Positions 26,366 to 36,320 of a DNA stretch of 64,000 nt are shown piece by piece (positions within the stretch are counted from its first letter, which is position 1; each line of letters begins with the position of its first letter). The DNA comes from Aquimarina sp. Aq78 (GTDB lineage: Bacteria > Bacteroidota > Bacteroidia > Flavobacteriales > Flavobacteriaceae), in contig NZ_OMKA01000015.1 of assembly GCF_900299525.1 (NCBI RefSeq), forward strand, positions 92,956 through 156,955, read 5' to 3'. The notes below the pieces were generated by a model. It ran no database searches, had not been told where the DNA came from, and saw nothing but the letters and a program-made list of their open reading frames with translations. A program made the translations under genes and the position numbers.

Positions 26366-28038
26366 AAAAAATAATCTTATTTGTATTCGTTACAGCACTA
26401 GTGATTTCTTGCGAGAAAGAACTAGACATTGAACCACAAGGATCTCTTGTCGAAGGGGTAATAGAATTTGATAAAGAGTGGGTCGACCAACAACTTATCA
26501 GTGCTTATGCTATTTTGGATGGAAATCCTGGTTATTTCTGGGCACCAGCATCTAACTGGGCCCTAGGAGATGTAGCCTCTGATGATTTTCATAAAGGTTC
26601 GTCTATAGATGATCAACCTCAACTAAATGATGTAGAGCGTTTCTCTTCGGGAACTACAAATATTTATATATCCAGAAAATGGGAATCTTTATTTGAAGGT
26701 ATTTCCAGAGCAAATCAAACGATAGAATCAATTACCAAAGCTATAGAAAAAGGTACTCCAGAAACAGATTTAACCGTCCTAGGTGCAGAAGCACATTTCC
26801 TAAGAGCACATTACCATATGGATGCAAAAAAAATATGGAACAATGTACCTTTTATGAAAGAAGGGCTAACTACTACTCCATCTAATAATACTGATATTTG
26901 GCCACAAATAGAAGATGATCTAACATATGCAATAAATAACCTCCCTGAAAGTCAGGATGATGCCGGAAGAGCTAACTCATGGATAGCAAAAGCATATCTA
27001 GCAAAAGCACATATGTTTCAAAATGATCATGAAGCAGCAAGGCCTATTTTAGATAATATCATTAATGAAGGGCCATTTCAATTGGTTCCATATTATCATG
27101 ATAATTTTAATGCCGAAAAAGATAATAATTCAGAATCTGTATTTGCTGTTCAGAATTCTGTAAATGATGGAGGAGATGGATTTATTAATGGCAATAGAGG
27201 TAATAGACTAAACCATCCTTATGCCTCTGATGCTCCCGGAGGAGGATGTTGTGGCTTTTTTCAACCTAGTCAAAATTTAGTAAATGCATTTAAAACAGAT
27301 GCTAATGGCTTACCACTATTAGACTCTTTTAATGACTCTGATATCACTAATGATCAAGGAATAACATCTGATCAACCTTTTACACCACATATCGGGAATC
27401 TAGATCCAAGATTAGACTGGACAGTTGGTAGAAGGGGTATAGAATATTTAGGCTGGGGAATTATGCCCGGATCAAGATGGACACGTGATCAATCTAACGG
27501 AGGGCCATATGTTGGTAAGAAACATGAGATATTAAAATCTCAGGAAGGCTCAATGTCTGCAGCCGGACTACCCCAATATAATGCCATCAACACACCTTTG
27601 ATAAGATATTCTGATGTATTGCTATGGAGAGCTGAGATTTATGCACAGGACGGTCAATTAAATGAAGCTATGAACCTTGTTAACAGAATAAGAGCTAGAG
27701 CTGCAAATCCAGATGGATTTGTTAAAAACCCCGACGGAACACCAGCTGCAAACTATGTAATCAATGAGTACACATCATTTCCTGATCAGGAATATGCCAT
27801 TAAAGCGGTTCGTTTTGAAAGAAGATTAGAATTAGCCTCAGAAGGACATCGATTTTTTGATTTAGTACGCTGGGGAGTAGCTCCACAGGTATTGAATAAA
27901 TACATCAATGAAGAATCTTCAAAACGTGTTTACCTTAATGGAGCAAGTTTTACTCAGGGAAAAAGCGAATACTACCCTATTCCTCTGGATGCAATAAATT
28001 CTTCTGGAGGAGCTTTAAATCAAAACTCCGGATATTAA
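26362..28038 (+). CDS. SusD/RagB-family glycan-binding lipoprotein
   Basis: A 558-residue lipoprotein (signal ending VISC, Cys15) with the SusD fold. Conserved parts include the early LGAEAHFLRAHYH segment (TPR region) and the late VRFERRLELASEGHRFFDLVRWG segment, typical of RagB/SusD proteins. It follows SusC by 109 nt with a small ORF between. It should sit on the cell surface, pair with the SusC at 23097 and bind the mannoside substrate. A strong terminator follows, so the GH92 genes may be expressed partly from another promoter. Confidence 0.88.
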   Translation: MKKIILFVFVTALVISCEKELDIEPQGSLVEGVIEFDKEWVDQQLISAYAILDGNPGYFWAPASNWALGDVASDDFHKGSSIDDQPQLNDVERFSSGTTNIYISRKWESLFEGISRANQTIESITKAIEKGTPETDLTVLGAEAHFLRAHYHMDAKKIWNNVPFMKEGLTTTPSNNTDIWPQIEDDLTYAINNLPESQDDAGRANSWIAKAYLAKAHMFQNDHEAARPILDNIINEGPFQLVPYYHDNFNAEKDNNSESVFAVQNSVNDGGDGFINGNRGNRLNHPYASDAPGGGCCGFFQPSQNLVNAFKTDANGLPLLDSFNDSDITNDQGITSDQPFTPHIGNLDPRLDWTVGRRGIEYLGWGIMPGSRWTRDQSNGGPYVGKKHEILKSQEGSMSAAGLPQYNAINTPLIRYSDVLLWRAEIYAQDGQLNEAMNLVNRIRARAANPDGFVKNPDGTPAANYVINEYTSFPDQEYAIKAVRFERRLELASEGHRFFDLVRWGVAPQVLNKYINEESSKRVYLNGASFTQGKSEYYPIPLDAINSSGGALNQNSGY

Positions 28039-28097
28039 CCATAAACTATATTTCACTAATAGATTTGTTTCATTAGTTATTTTTTGTTTTAGATTGT

Positions 28098-28130
28098 AAA
28101 GACAGAATCATTTATACAGATTCTGTCTTT
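28098..28130 (+). terminator. Intrinsic terminator after SusD
   Basis: A 12-bp perfect stem (AAAGACAGAATC with its complement) and a 9-nt loop, ending in TTT. It lies between SusD and the first GH92 gene, so expression of the enzymes may be attenuated relative to SusCD. Confidence 0.75.
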
Positions 28131-28201
28131 CATATGTTAATTCATCATACATTTTTTAAAATCCTATGTAATTCAATCACAACGTTCAAAATAAATGAAT
28201 C

Positions 28202-31201
28202 ATGAAATTGCTTATGTTTAGAAGAATACTCCTAACCCTCTTTATTGCAGGATTAGGTATACACTGTACAAATAAAGAAGAAGTAAAAAAACCGGTAGAC
28301 TATGTAGATGTTTTCATTGGAACAAAATCACCAGGACATACATTCCCTGGTCCTATGCTTCCTTTCGGAATGGTACAATTGAGTCCCGACACCAGGAATG
28401 ATCACACTAGTTGGCCTGCTTGTGCAGGATATGACTATATGGACACTTCTATTATAGGGTTTACCCATACACACTTATCAGGAACAGGAGTTCCTGATTT
28501 AGGTGATATTCTATTCATGCCAGCAACAGGAGAAATACAATTTCGGGCCGGAACTCCAGAAAATCCTGATTCTGGATATCGTTCTAGATATAGTCACGAC
28601 AATGAATTTGCAGAACCAGGGTATTATTCAGTAGTTCTTGATGACTACAATATAAAAACAGAACTAACAACTACAAAACGAGTTGGAGTACACAGATATA
28701 CCTACCCTAAAGCAGAAAAAACCAGTATTATTATTGATCTAGAGCATCGTGATCCGGTAATAGAATCAGAGTTTGAGATCATCAGTAAAACAGAAATTGC
28801 CGGATATCGAAGATCAAAAGCATGGGCAGGAAATCAACGCCAGTATTTTGTTGCACGATTTTCAAAACCAATCGTATCATATCAAATTCTTAATGGAAAA
28901 AAAACAGTAACTACCGGCACTAAATTTAGTAGCAAAAAAATAATAGCAGCTCTTAATTTTGATAGTTCTGGAGATCAGATTATAGCTAAAGTGGCATTAT
29001 CTGCTGTAAGTATAGATGGTGCCAGAAAAAACCTGGAAAAAGAATTATCTCATTGGCGATTTGATGAAATTAGAAAAAAGGCAAAAAAAACCTGGAATAA
29101 TTCGTTAAGTAAAATAGAAATATCCGATGGCAATGAAGATAAAAAAGAAATATTCTATACCTCATTATATCACAGTCTTTTGACTCCTAACTTATATAAT
29201 GATATTGATGGTCAATATCGAGGGATGGATGACAAAATACATACAGCACAAGGATTCAATAATTACACGGTTTTTTCTCTTTGGGATACTTTTAGAGGTT
29301 TACACCCACTGTTAACAATTATAGAGCCAGACGTAACCCGGGATATCGTTGTTACTTTACAAAAAAAACATGAGCAATATGGCGAAATCCCCATGTGGGA
29401 ACTGGCAGCAAATGACACAAGATGTATGATAGGGTATCACGGAGTATCGGTAATGGCAGATGCATATTTAAAAGGAATAACAGATGTGAATACCGAAAAA
29501 GTATTAAATGCAATGATAGAAAGTTCTAATGTAAAAAAGAGGGGCATTAATTACTATACCGAATTAGGTTTCGTACCTTCAAACAAAAGTAGTCAATCGG
29601 TTTCCAAAACACTAGAATATGCATACGATGACTGGTGTATTGCTCAAATGGCAAAAGCTTTAAACAAAACAGACATCTATAATGAATATTCTAGAAGAGC
29701 TCAATTTTTTGTTAATCTATATGATCAACAAACAGGTTTTATGAGACCTCGATATTCTAATAGAAAATGGTATGAGGATTTTAATCCTACATCTGTCGAA
29801 AAAACGTATAATTTTAATTTCACCGAAGGGAACTCATATCAATACAGCCTGTTTGTTCCTCATGATATAGCAAGCATTATTGATTTAGTTGGTGGTGACA
29901 CTAATTTTAATCAATGGCTAGACAACCTTTTCTCTAAAAATTTTGATGAAGAAATTAGCAAAGATTCTGATGTTTCTGGGTTGCTAGGTCAATATTCTCA
30001 TGGAAACGAACCCAGCCATCACCTCGCTTACTTATACAACTATGCCGGTAAGCCCTGGAAATCACAGCAAACTATTCATAAAATATTAAATGAAATGTAT
30101 ACCTCTGAACCTGATGGGCTCTGCGGAAACGATGATTGCGGACAAATGTCTGCATGGTACGTATTGAGCAGTTTAGGATTTTACTCTGTTACTCCAGGAG
30201 CTCCAGAATATGTTATTGGAAGCCCTTCGTTTGAAAAGGCCGAAATCAAACTTGATAATGGAAATACTTTTACCATAATAGCCAATAATGCCAGTGAAAA
30301 AAATATCCACTTTTCATCCTTGAAACTTAATGGTAAAGAATACCCTAATACGTATCTAAAACACGAAGACATTGTAAAAGGAGGTGAATTGGTTTTTGAA
30401 ATGACAGATATCCCAAATAAAAATTGGGGTATCCATCCTTCAAACAGACCTTTATCAGACACTAAAAAAACAGTAAGTATACCGTATCTAAAATCTGATC
30501 ACGCCACATTTTTAGATACCAAAACAATCGTTTTAGATTGTGATACAGAAAATGCCAATATGTATTACACAATCGATGGTAGTGAACCTACAGAAAATAG
30601 TTTGCGATATAATTCTCCTTTTGAGGTTAAAAAATCTACAAAACTAAAAATCAAAGCTTTTAAAAAAGGTTTAATATCTAGTTATACAACAACATTATTC
30701 CTCGAAAAACTAGAGAGTATAGATCCGAAGAAACTAAGAACCAAGCTTAAAAACGGGCTTTCGTATAAATATTACGAAGGTATTTTTAGATCTGTTTACG
30801 ATTTTTCACAAGAAGACCCCATACAAAAAGGAGAAGTATCAAATATCAATATAGAATCCCGTTTAAGAGATGAATGGATAGGTTTCGAATTTGATGGATT
30901 TATAAATATTCCAAAAAATGGGATATATAATTTTGAAATTTCTGCCAATGATGGCGCTCAATTACTAATTGATAATAAAGAATTGTTTGAAAGTGATGGA
31001 AGGAAATCGTTTAGCTTCACTCAAAAGAATGATATCATTCTATCTAAAGGATTACATAAATTTACTATTCGATATTTTCAATGTTCGGATAATATCGGTC
31101 TAAAAACATTATGGAGTGGCCCAGGTTTTAAGAAAACAGAAATTGACACTTCTTATCTTTATCATATGGTTGATCAAAATGGAGATGTATCCAATCCATA
31201 A
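28202..31201 (+). CDS. GH92 alpha-mannosidase with chitobiase-like and PA14 C-terminal domains
   Basis: A 999-residue exported glycosidase, probably a lipoprotein (GIHC near residue 22, a weak lipobox). The GH92 core runs from VDVFIGTKSPGHTFPGP to about residue 755. It has the acid Glu in GNEPSHH, the base region GNDDCGQMSAWY, and the CMIGYHG motif. GH92 enzymes are calcium-dependent exo-alpha-mannosidases. Appended to the core are a chitobiase/hexosaminidase C-terminal-type domain (MYYTIDGSEPT, about 775-845) and a PA14-like domain (about 850-990), both often carbohydrate-binding or spacer modules. The linkage preference cannot be read by eye. Confidence 0.9.
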   Translation: MKLLMFRRILLTLFIAGLGIHCTNKEEVKKPVDYVDVFIGTKSPGHTFPGPMLPFGMVQLSPDTRNDHTSWPACAGYDYMDTSIIGFTHTHLSGTGVPDLGDILFMPATGEIQFRAGTPENPDSGYRSRYSHDNEFAEPGYYSVVLDDYNIKTELTTTKRVGVHRYTYPKAEKTSIIIDLEHRDPVIESEFEIISKTEIAGYRRSKAWAGNQRQYFVARFSKPIVSYQILNGKKTVTTGTKFSSKKIIAALNFDSSGDQIIAKVALSAVSIDGARKNLEKELSHWRFDEIRKKAKKTWNNSLSKIEISDGNEDKKEIFYTSLYHSLLTPNLYNDIDGQYRGMDDKIHTAQGFNNYTVFSLWDTFRGLHPLLTIIEPDVTRDIVVTLQKKHEQYGEIPMWELAANDTRCMIGYHGVSVMADAYLKGITDVNTEKVLNAMIESSNVKKRGINYYTELGFVPSNKSSQSVSKTLEYAYDDWCIAQMAKALNKTDIYNEYSRRAQFFVNLYDQQTGFMRPRYSNRKWYEDFNPTSVEKTYNFNFTEGNSYQYSLFVPHDIASIIDLVGGDTNFNQWLDNLFSKNFDEEISKDSDVSGLLGQYSHGNEPSHHLAYLYNYAGKPWKSQQTIHKILNEMYTSEPDGLCGNDDCGQMSAWYVLSSLGFYSVTPGAPEYVIGSPSFEKAEIKLDNGNTFTIIANNASEKNIHFSSLKLNGKEYPNTYLKHEDIVKGGELVFEMTDIPNKNWGIHPSNRPLSDTKKTVSIPYLKSDHATFLDTKTIVLDCDTENANMYYTIDGSEPTENSLRYNSPFEVKKSTKLKIKAFKKGLISSYTTTLFLEKLESIDPKKLRTKLKNGLSYKYYEGIFRSVYDFSQEDPIQKGEVSNINIESRLRDEWIGFEFDGFINIPKNGIYNFEISANDGAQLLIDNKELFESDGRKSFSFTQKNDIILSKGLHKFTIRYFQCSDNIGLKTLWSGPGFKKTEIDTSYLYHMVDQNGDVSNP

Positions 31202-31308
31202 TTTTCAAAAGATAGTAAAACACATATTTAAGTTAACATCAAAACTATACTTGATTGCTAATAAAAAGAACTAATAATTAACTAAATAAAAAAACTGTAG
31301 AATAAACA

Positions 31309-32223
31309 ATGATATTAGGAGTAGATATAGGAGGTAGTCACATTACTGTAGGCCGTGTTGACACCAAAAACCATAAAATACCCGACTCTAATTTAATTTC
31401 GGCAGAGGTAGACAGCACCGCTCAAGCAAGTGAAATTATTGATCAATGGATCCGGGTTTTACAAAAAAGTATAGACTCTCTTAATAAGGATAAAGAACCT
31501 CTAGAAGGAATATGCATTGCATTACCAGGTCCCTTTGATTATTACCAGGGTATTTTTGCATACAAAATGGAGAACAAATTCACTTCTCTGTTAGGTATAA
31601 ATATCAAGAAAATAATTATCAAACGATTAGCTTTATCAGATACCACACCTTTACGGTTTTATAATGATGCAGCCTGTTTTGGTATAGGAGAATTTTGGAA
31701 AGGAAAACTTAAATCCGCAGAAAAAGCATTGGCTATAACTCTAGGCACTGGTTTTGGAGCCACCTTCTTATCACAGGGACTTCCTATGCTTTCTGGAGAT
31801 GGTGTTCCCGAAAATGGTGAACTGTACAATATTCCCTTTAAAAACGGAATAGCAGATGAATATTTCTCTACCCGCTGGTTTATTAAAAAATACAAGGAGG
31901 CAACAGGGATTACTATAAGTGGCGTAAAAGATCTAATTACTGATTTTAAATCCAGCCCACATACAGATCAAATATTCGAGGAATTTTCTAGAAATTTAGC
32001 CGTTTTTCTATCTCCATGGTTAAAAGGATATAATGCAGATGCTGTAGTAATAGGAGGAAATATATCTAAAGCATGGAATTCTTTTGCGGATAATCTTGAC
32101 ACAGAATTAAAAAACCAAGGATGCAATACAAAAATATACCAAAGTGAATTAAAAGAAAAAGCTATTTTACTAGGTGGGGCACGTCTGGTTAACAATATAT
32201 TTTATGAAAGTCTCTGTTTTTGA
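31309..32223 (+). CDS. ROK-family sugar kinase-like protein 1
   Basis: A 304-residue ROK/ASKHA-fold protein starting MILGVDIGGSHITVG (phosphate-1 motif), with the catalytic Asp120 in FYNDAACFG and the phosphate-2 motif GTGFGA (Thr147). The usual ROK zinc cluster (CxCGxxGC) is missing; the corresponding region reads GELYNIPFKNGIADEYF. Gene order after a GH92 enzyme and before a sugar permease suggests phosphorylation of the released sugar, probably mannose or glucose. It is cytoplasmic. A very similar paralog follows the second GH92 at 36321. Confidence 0.8.
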   Translation: MILGVDIGGSHITVGRVDTKNHKIPDSNLISAEVDSTAQASEIIDQWIRVLQKSIDSLNKDKEPLEGICIALPGPFDYYQGIFAYKMENKFTSLLGINIKKIIIKRLALSDTTPLRFYNDAACFGIGEFWKGKLKSAEKALAITLGTGFGATFLSQGLPMLSGDGVPENGELYNIPFKNGIADEYFSTRWFIKKYKEATGITISGVKDLITDFKSSPHTDQIFEEFSRNLAVFLSPWLKGYNADAVVIGGNISKAWNSFADNLDTELKNQGCNTKIYQSELKEKAILLGGARLVNNIFYESLCF

Positions 32224-32322
32224 AGTCATATAAACCGAGCATATCAGCAAAAGATTAAACTCTAGTTTAAAATCCTCAATACTAAAAGATAAAACATATA
32301 ATAATCTAAAAAAAACACTATT

Positions 32323-33621
32323 TTGAAAAACAGTACAACCCATAAAAGTGCTTTTATATTTTTAACCTCCTTATTTTTTTTGTGGGGATTTATAACAGTA
32401 CTAGTCGACTCTCTAATTCCTAGACTTCGCGAAGTTTTTACTTTAAATTACTTTCAGGCTGGATTAGTTCAATTTGCGTTTTTTGGAGCTTACTTTTTAT
32501 TATCAATACCTTCTGGGTTTATTCTATCTAAAATTGGTTATAAAAAAGGAATCATATTAGGCTTATTAACACTCGCAACAGGATGTTTATTATTTTACCC
32601 CGCTGCATCTTATCGTGAATTTAGTATTTTTATGTTAGCATACTTTGTAGTAGCAAGTGGAATTACTATTCTACAAGTTGCTGCTAACCCATATGTAGCT
32701 GTACTAGGCTCTGAAGAAGGTGCTTCAAGCAGACTTAATTTGTCACAGGCTTTTAATTCATTAGGTACAACTATTGCTCCAGCTATCGGAGCTATGTTTA
32801 TTTTAAGTGATAAAGTTAAAAACCCTCAGGAAATTGCTGCCTTAAACACTTTAGATAAAGAAAACTATTATATTTCTGAAGCTGCTGCAGTTCAATCTCC
32901 TTTCATAGGAATCGCCATATTTGTAGCCATCCTGGCCTTTGCTTTTATATTTATCAAACTCCCTAAATTAATAAAAGATAGTCCGAAAGGCGGATATGTA
33001 AAAGTTTTACAAAATAAGTCTTTGGTTATGGGAGCCATTGGGATATTTGTATATGTTGGAGCCGAAGTTGCAATAGGTAGTTATCTAATCAATTATTTTT
33101 TAGATATGAACCTTGCTACCCTAATCAAAGAAAGTACATTCATGAGGAGTATTTCTGAAGGGATTCTGGGAGCTGATAGCCAAATACTGGATAATAAAGC
33201 AATAGTAGGTGCTTTTGTTACCTTTTATTGGAGTGGTGCTATGATTGGTCGGTTTATAGGGGCGCATTTAACCAAAATCATAAAACCAGCAAAGGTTTTA
33301 AGCTTCTTTGCCATTGGAGCTACTATATTGATTTTGATATCTATATCAACTTCTGGTTTTATAGCTATGTGGAGTATTCTGGCGGTAGGGTTATTTAACT
33401 CCATTATGTTCCCTACCATATTTTCCTTATCAATAGAAGGATTAGAAGATCTAAAACCACAGGCATCCGGTGTTTTATGCACTATGATTGTAGGTGGAGC
33501 AATAATTCCTCCTTTATTTGGATTACTTTCTGATCAAACAGGATTTAAGACTGCATTTATCCTAGTTTTAATCTGCTATATTTATATAGTCTTTTATGGT
33601 AGAAGAAAGGCTAATTCTTAA
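32323..33621 (+). CDS. MFS sugar permease, FucP/glucose-galactose transporter type
   Basis: A 432-residue inner-membrane transporter with about 12 hydrophobic segments. It has FucP-type features: FLTSLFFLWGFITVLVDSLIPR near the N-terminus (given here as FFLWGFITVL), VAANPYVAVLG, and SRLNLSQAFNSLGTTIAP. It probably carries the released monosaccharide (mannose, glucose or fucose-type) with protons. The start is TTG at 32323; no ATG lies in the first membrane segment, and the TTG directly precedes MKNSTT-like residues common at the N-terminus of this family. It sits between ROK1 and the second GH92 gene. Confidence 0.85.
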   Translation: MKNSTTHKSAFIFLTSLFFLWGFITVLVDSLIPRLREVFTLNYFQAGLVQFAFFGAYFLLSIPSGFILSKIGYKKGIILGLLTLATGCLLFYPAASYREFSIFMLAYFVVASGITILQVAANPYVAVLGSEEGASSRLNLSQAFNSLGTTIAPAIGAMFILSDKVKNPQEIAALNTLDKENYYISEAAAVQSPFIGIAIFVAILAFAFIFIKLPKLIKDSPKGGYVKVLQNKSLVMGAIGIFVYVGAEVAIGSYLINYFLDMNLATLIKESTFMRSISEGILGADSQILDNKAIVGAFVTFYWSGAMIGRFIGAHLTKIIKPAKVLSFFAIGATILILISISTSGFIAMWSILAVGLFNSIMFPTIFSLSIEGLEDLKPQASGVLCTMIVGGAIIPPLFGLLSDQTGFKTAFILVLICYIYIVFYGRRKANS

Positions 33622-33709
33622 AACATAAAAATAAACTCTCATCACTCTATATAAAAAGTGTTTAAACATCAGACCCTTTGTTAAAAGTGAAAACAAAAAT
33701 CATATAGTA

Positions 33710-36052
33710 ATGAAATATCTATCAATTCTAATAACAGTAATACTTTGTTTTTCTTCATGCAAGAAAGATTCTACAGATCCGGTAACCCAGAATCCTGTAT
33801 CAAAAACTATCAAAAAAACAGATTTTACAAAATATGTTAATCCATTTATTGGCACCAGCAAAATGGGACATACCTACCCAGGAGCAACAGCGCCTTTCGG
33901 GATGGTACAAGTAAGCCCACAAACGAATTTTGAAGTAATGTTTAACAAGGATGGTAGTTACAACAAAGAAACTTATGAATATTGCGCTGGGTATCAATAC
34001 AGGGATTCTACAATAATAGGTTTTTCTCACACTAACCTAAGTGGTACGGGGCACTCTGATCTAGGGGATTTTTTAGTAATGCCAACAACTGGGAGTTTAG
34101 TGCTCGATCCCATAAAAACAGCAGATGGCTCTAAAGGATTTTATTCTACGTTTTCTCATGATAATGAGTATGCTTCACCAGGATACTATAGAGTAAAACT
34201 AAAGGATTATGACATAACAGCAGAACTTACTGCAACAGAACGTGTAGGAGTTCATCAATATACTTTTCCCGAAACAAAAGATGCACACATTATTTTGGAT
34301 TTAGTTTATAATGTTTATCATCATGATGACAAAAACGTATGGACATTCTTACGAGTAGAAAATGATTCCTTAGTAACCGGTTATCGTCAAACCAAAGGAT
34401 GGGCAAGAACCAAAAAAGTATTTTTTGCTATGCAATTCTCTAAACCTTTTAATAGTTATGGACACAAAAAGTACGATACTGTAAAATATGATGGGTTTTA
34501 TCGTCGTTTTGAGCAACAGGAAAATTTCCCTGAAATGGCAGGAAAAGATATTCGCGCATATTTTAATTTTGACACAAAGACTAACGAAAAAATCAATATC
34601 AAATTTGCACTATCCTCTGTTAGTACCGACGGGGCATTAAAAAACCTGAAATCCGAGTTACCTAATTGGGATTTTGAGAAAACGAAACAGAAAACTGAGA
34701 ACAAATGGAATGATGAGTTATCAAAAATAGAAGTAAAAACGATTACAGAAGCAGACAAAACTACATTCTACACTGCACTATATCACACAATGCTTAGTCC
34801 AATTATTTATGAAGATGTAGATGGTAGTTATCTTGGGCTGGATCAAAACATTCATGTTTCCGAAAATTTCACAAACTACTCGGTTTTCTCTCTTTGGGAT
34901 ACATATAGAGCCTTACATCCCTTGTTTAATATTACACAACCTAGTCGTAACAACGATATGATCAAATCGATGCTGGCTCATCAAGAACAAAGTGTACATC
35001 ATATGTTACCGATCTGGAGTCATTATGCTAATGAAAACTGGTGTATGATAGGCTATCATGCGACTTCGGTAATTGCAGATGCAATCGCTAAAAACGTTGG
35101 AGATTTTGATAAAAACAAAGCTCTTGCAGCATCAGTAAGTACCGCCAATGTTCCTTATTTTGATGGCTTAGGGGATTATATCAAATATCAATACGTACCT
35201 GATGATAAAAGCCACTCTTCTGTTTCTAAAACACTAGAATTAGCGTACAATGATTGGTGTATTGCCCAGATTGCAAATAGTACAGGAGATAAGAAGACTA
35301 CGGATCAATTTCTAAAAAGATCAGAGTATTATAACAATGTGTATGATCCCAAAATTGGATATATGCGTCCTAAATTATCTAATGGTGAATTTAGAAAAGA
35401 ATTTGACCCTTTAGATACGCACGGGCAAGGTTTTATTGAAGGAAATGCATGGAATTATGGATTATATGTACCTCATCAATTAGAAAAAATGGTAAAAATG
35501 ATGGGAGGAAATGAACGATTTAGTCAACATCTAGATTCTTTGTTCACTATGAAATTAGAAGACAAATTTATAGAAAAACACGAAGACATTACTCGAGACG
35601 GAATTATAGGCAATTATGTACATGGCAATGAACCCGGTCATCATATCCCTTATTTATATAACTGGACAGGGAAACCACATAAAACCCAAGAGCGTGTTCG
35701 TATGATTATGAATACTATGTATGGCCCTACAGTAGATGGATTGTGTGGTAATGATGATGCAGGACAAATGAGCGCGTGGTATATATTTAGTAGTTTAGGA
35801 TTTTATCCCGTTACACCTGGGTCGCCCGATTATGCAATAGGAAGCCCTCTGGTTAAAGAAGCAATACTTCATTTGGAAAACGGAAAAGATCTTAGGATTA
35901 TAGTAAAAAATCAAAGTAAAGATAACATCTATGTTAATCAAGTTACTGTAAATGGTAGAGTCATAAATAATGTTACTCTTTCGCATAATGACATTATAAA
36001 AGGTGGAGAGATTATTTTTGAAATGCAAAGCACTCCTAAGATTACAGAATAA
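33710..36052 (+). CDS. GH92 alpha-mannosidase lipoprotein
   Basis: A 780-residue GH92 enzyme with a clear lipoprotein signal (LCFSSC, Cys17), so envelope-anchored. The core follows directly (VNPFIGTSKMGHTYPGATAP), with the acid Glu in GNEPGHH, base region GNDDAGQMSAWY and the WCMIGYHAT motif. It lacks the chitobiase-like and PA14 domains of the paralog at 28202. The two are clearly different enzymes with the same catalytic residues, which suggests different linkages or positions in the glycan. It is followed by a terminator and a second ROK gene. Confidence 0.9.
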   Translation: MKYLSILITVILCFSSCKKDSTDPVTQNPVSKTIKKTDFTKYVNPFIGTSKMGHTYPGATAPFGMVQVSPQTNFEVMFNKDGSYNKETYEYCAGYQYRDSTIIGFSHTNLSGTGHSDLGDFLVMPTTGSLVLDPIKTADGSKGFYSTFSHDNEYASPGYYRVKLKDYDITAELTATERVGVHQYTFPETKDAHIILDLVYNVYHHDDKNVWTFLRVENDSLVTGYRQTKGWARTKKVFFAMQFSKPFNSYGHKKYDTVKYDGFYRRFEQQENFPEMAGKDIRAYFNFDTKTNEKINIKFALSSVSTDGALKNLKSELPNWDFEKTKQKTENKWNDELSKIEVKTITEADKTTFYTALYHTMLSPIIYEDVDGSYLGLDQNIHVSENFTNYSVFSLWDTYRALHPLFNITQPSRNNDMIKSMLAHQEQSVHHMLPIWSHYANENWCMIGYHATSVIADAIAKNVGDFDKNKALAASVSTANVPYFDGLGDYIKYQYVPDDKSHSSVSKTLELAYNDWCIAQIANSTGDKKTTDQFLKRSEYYNNVYDPKIGYMRPKLSNGEFRKEFDPLDTHGQGFIEGNAWNYGLYVPHQLEKMVKMMGGNERFSQHLDSLFTMKLEDKFIEKHEDITRDGIIGNYVHGNEPGHHIPYLYNWTGKPHKTQERVRMIMNTMYGPTVDGLCGNDDAGQMSAWYIFSSLGFYPVTPGSPDYAIGSPLVKEAILHLENGKDLRIIVKNQSKDNIYVNQVTVNGRVINNVTLSHNDIIKGGEIIFEMQSTPKITE

Positions 36053-36169
36053 CGCTTATCATAAGTTTTTCACCTTATTGAAATTTATGTAGTATATAAA
36101 ATGCATTGTCAAATTTCATATATGTAATACCGTAAGATTTATCATATATCTTGATAAAAAGAATAAAAG

Positions 36170-36196
36170 AAACCCCAAGTCAAAGCCTTGGGGTTT
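36170..36196 (+). terminator. Intrinsic terminator after the second GH92 gene
   Basis: The stem AAACCCCAAG/CTTGGGGTTT (10 bp, 7-nt loop) lies about 120 nt after the stop. It precedes ROK2, which therefore may have its own promoter. Confidence 0.7.
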
Positions 36197-36320
36197 ACTA
36201 TATGATACAATTTACAAGAAGAATAATTAATAATAATCAAAGCAAAAACTATTTTAAATTGTAATTTTGGCGACTAGCTATTTTTTAGTTAGTATTACTT
36301 AAATAGACTATATACAACAA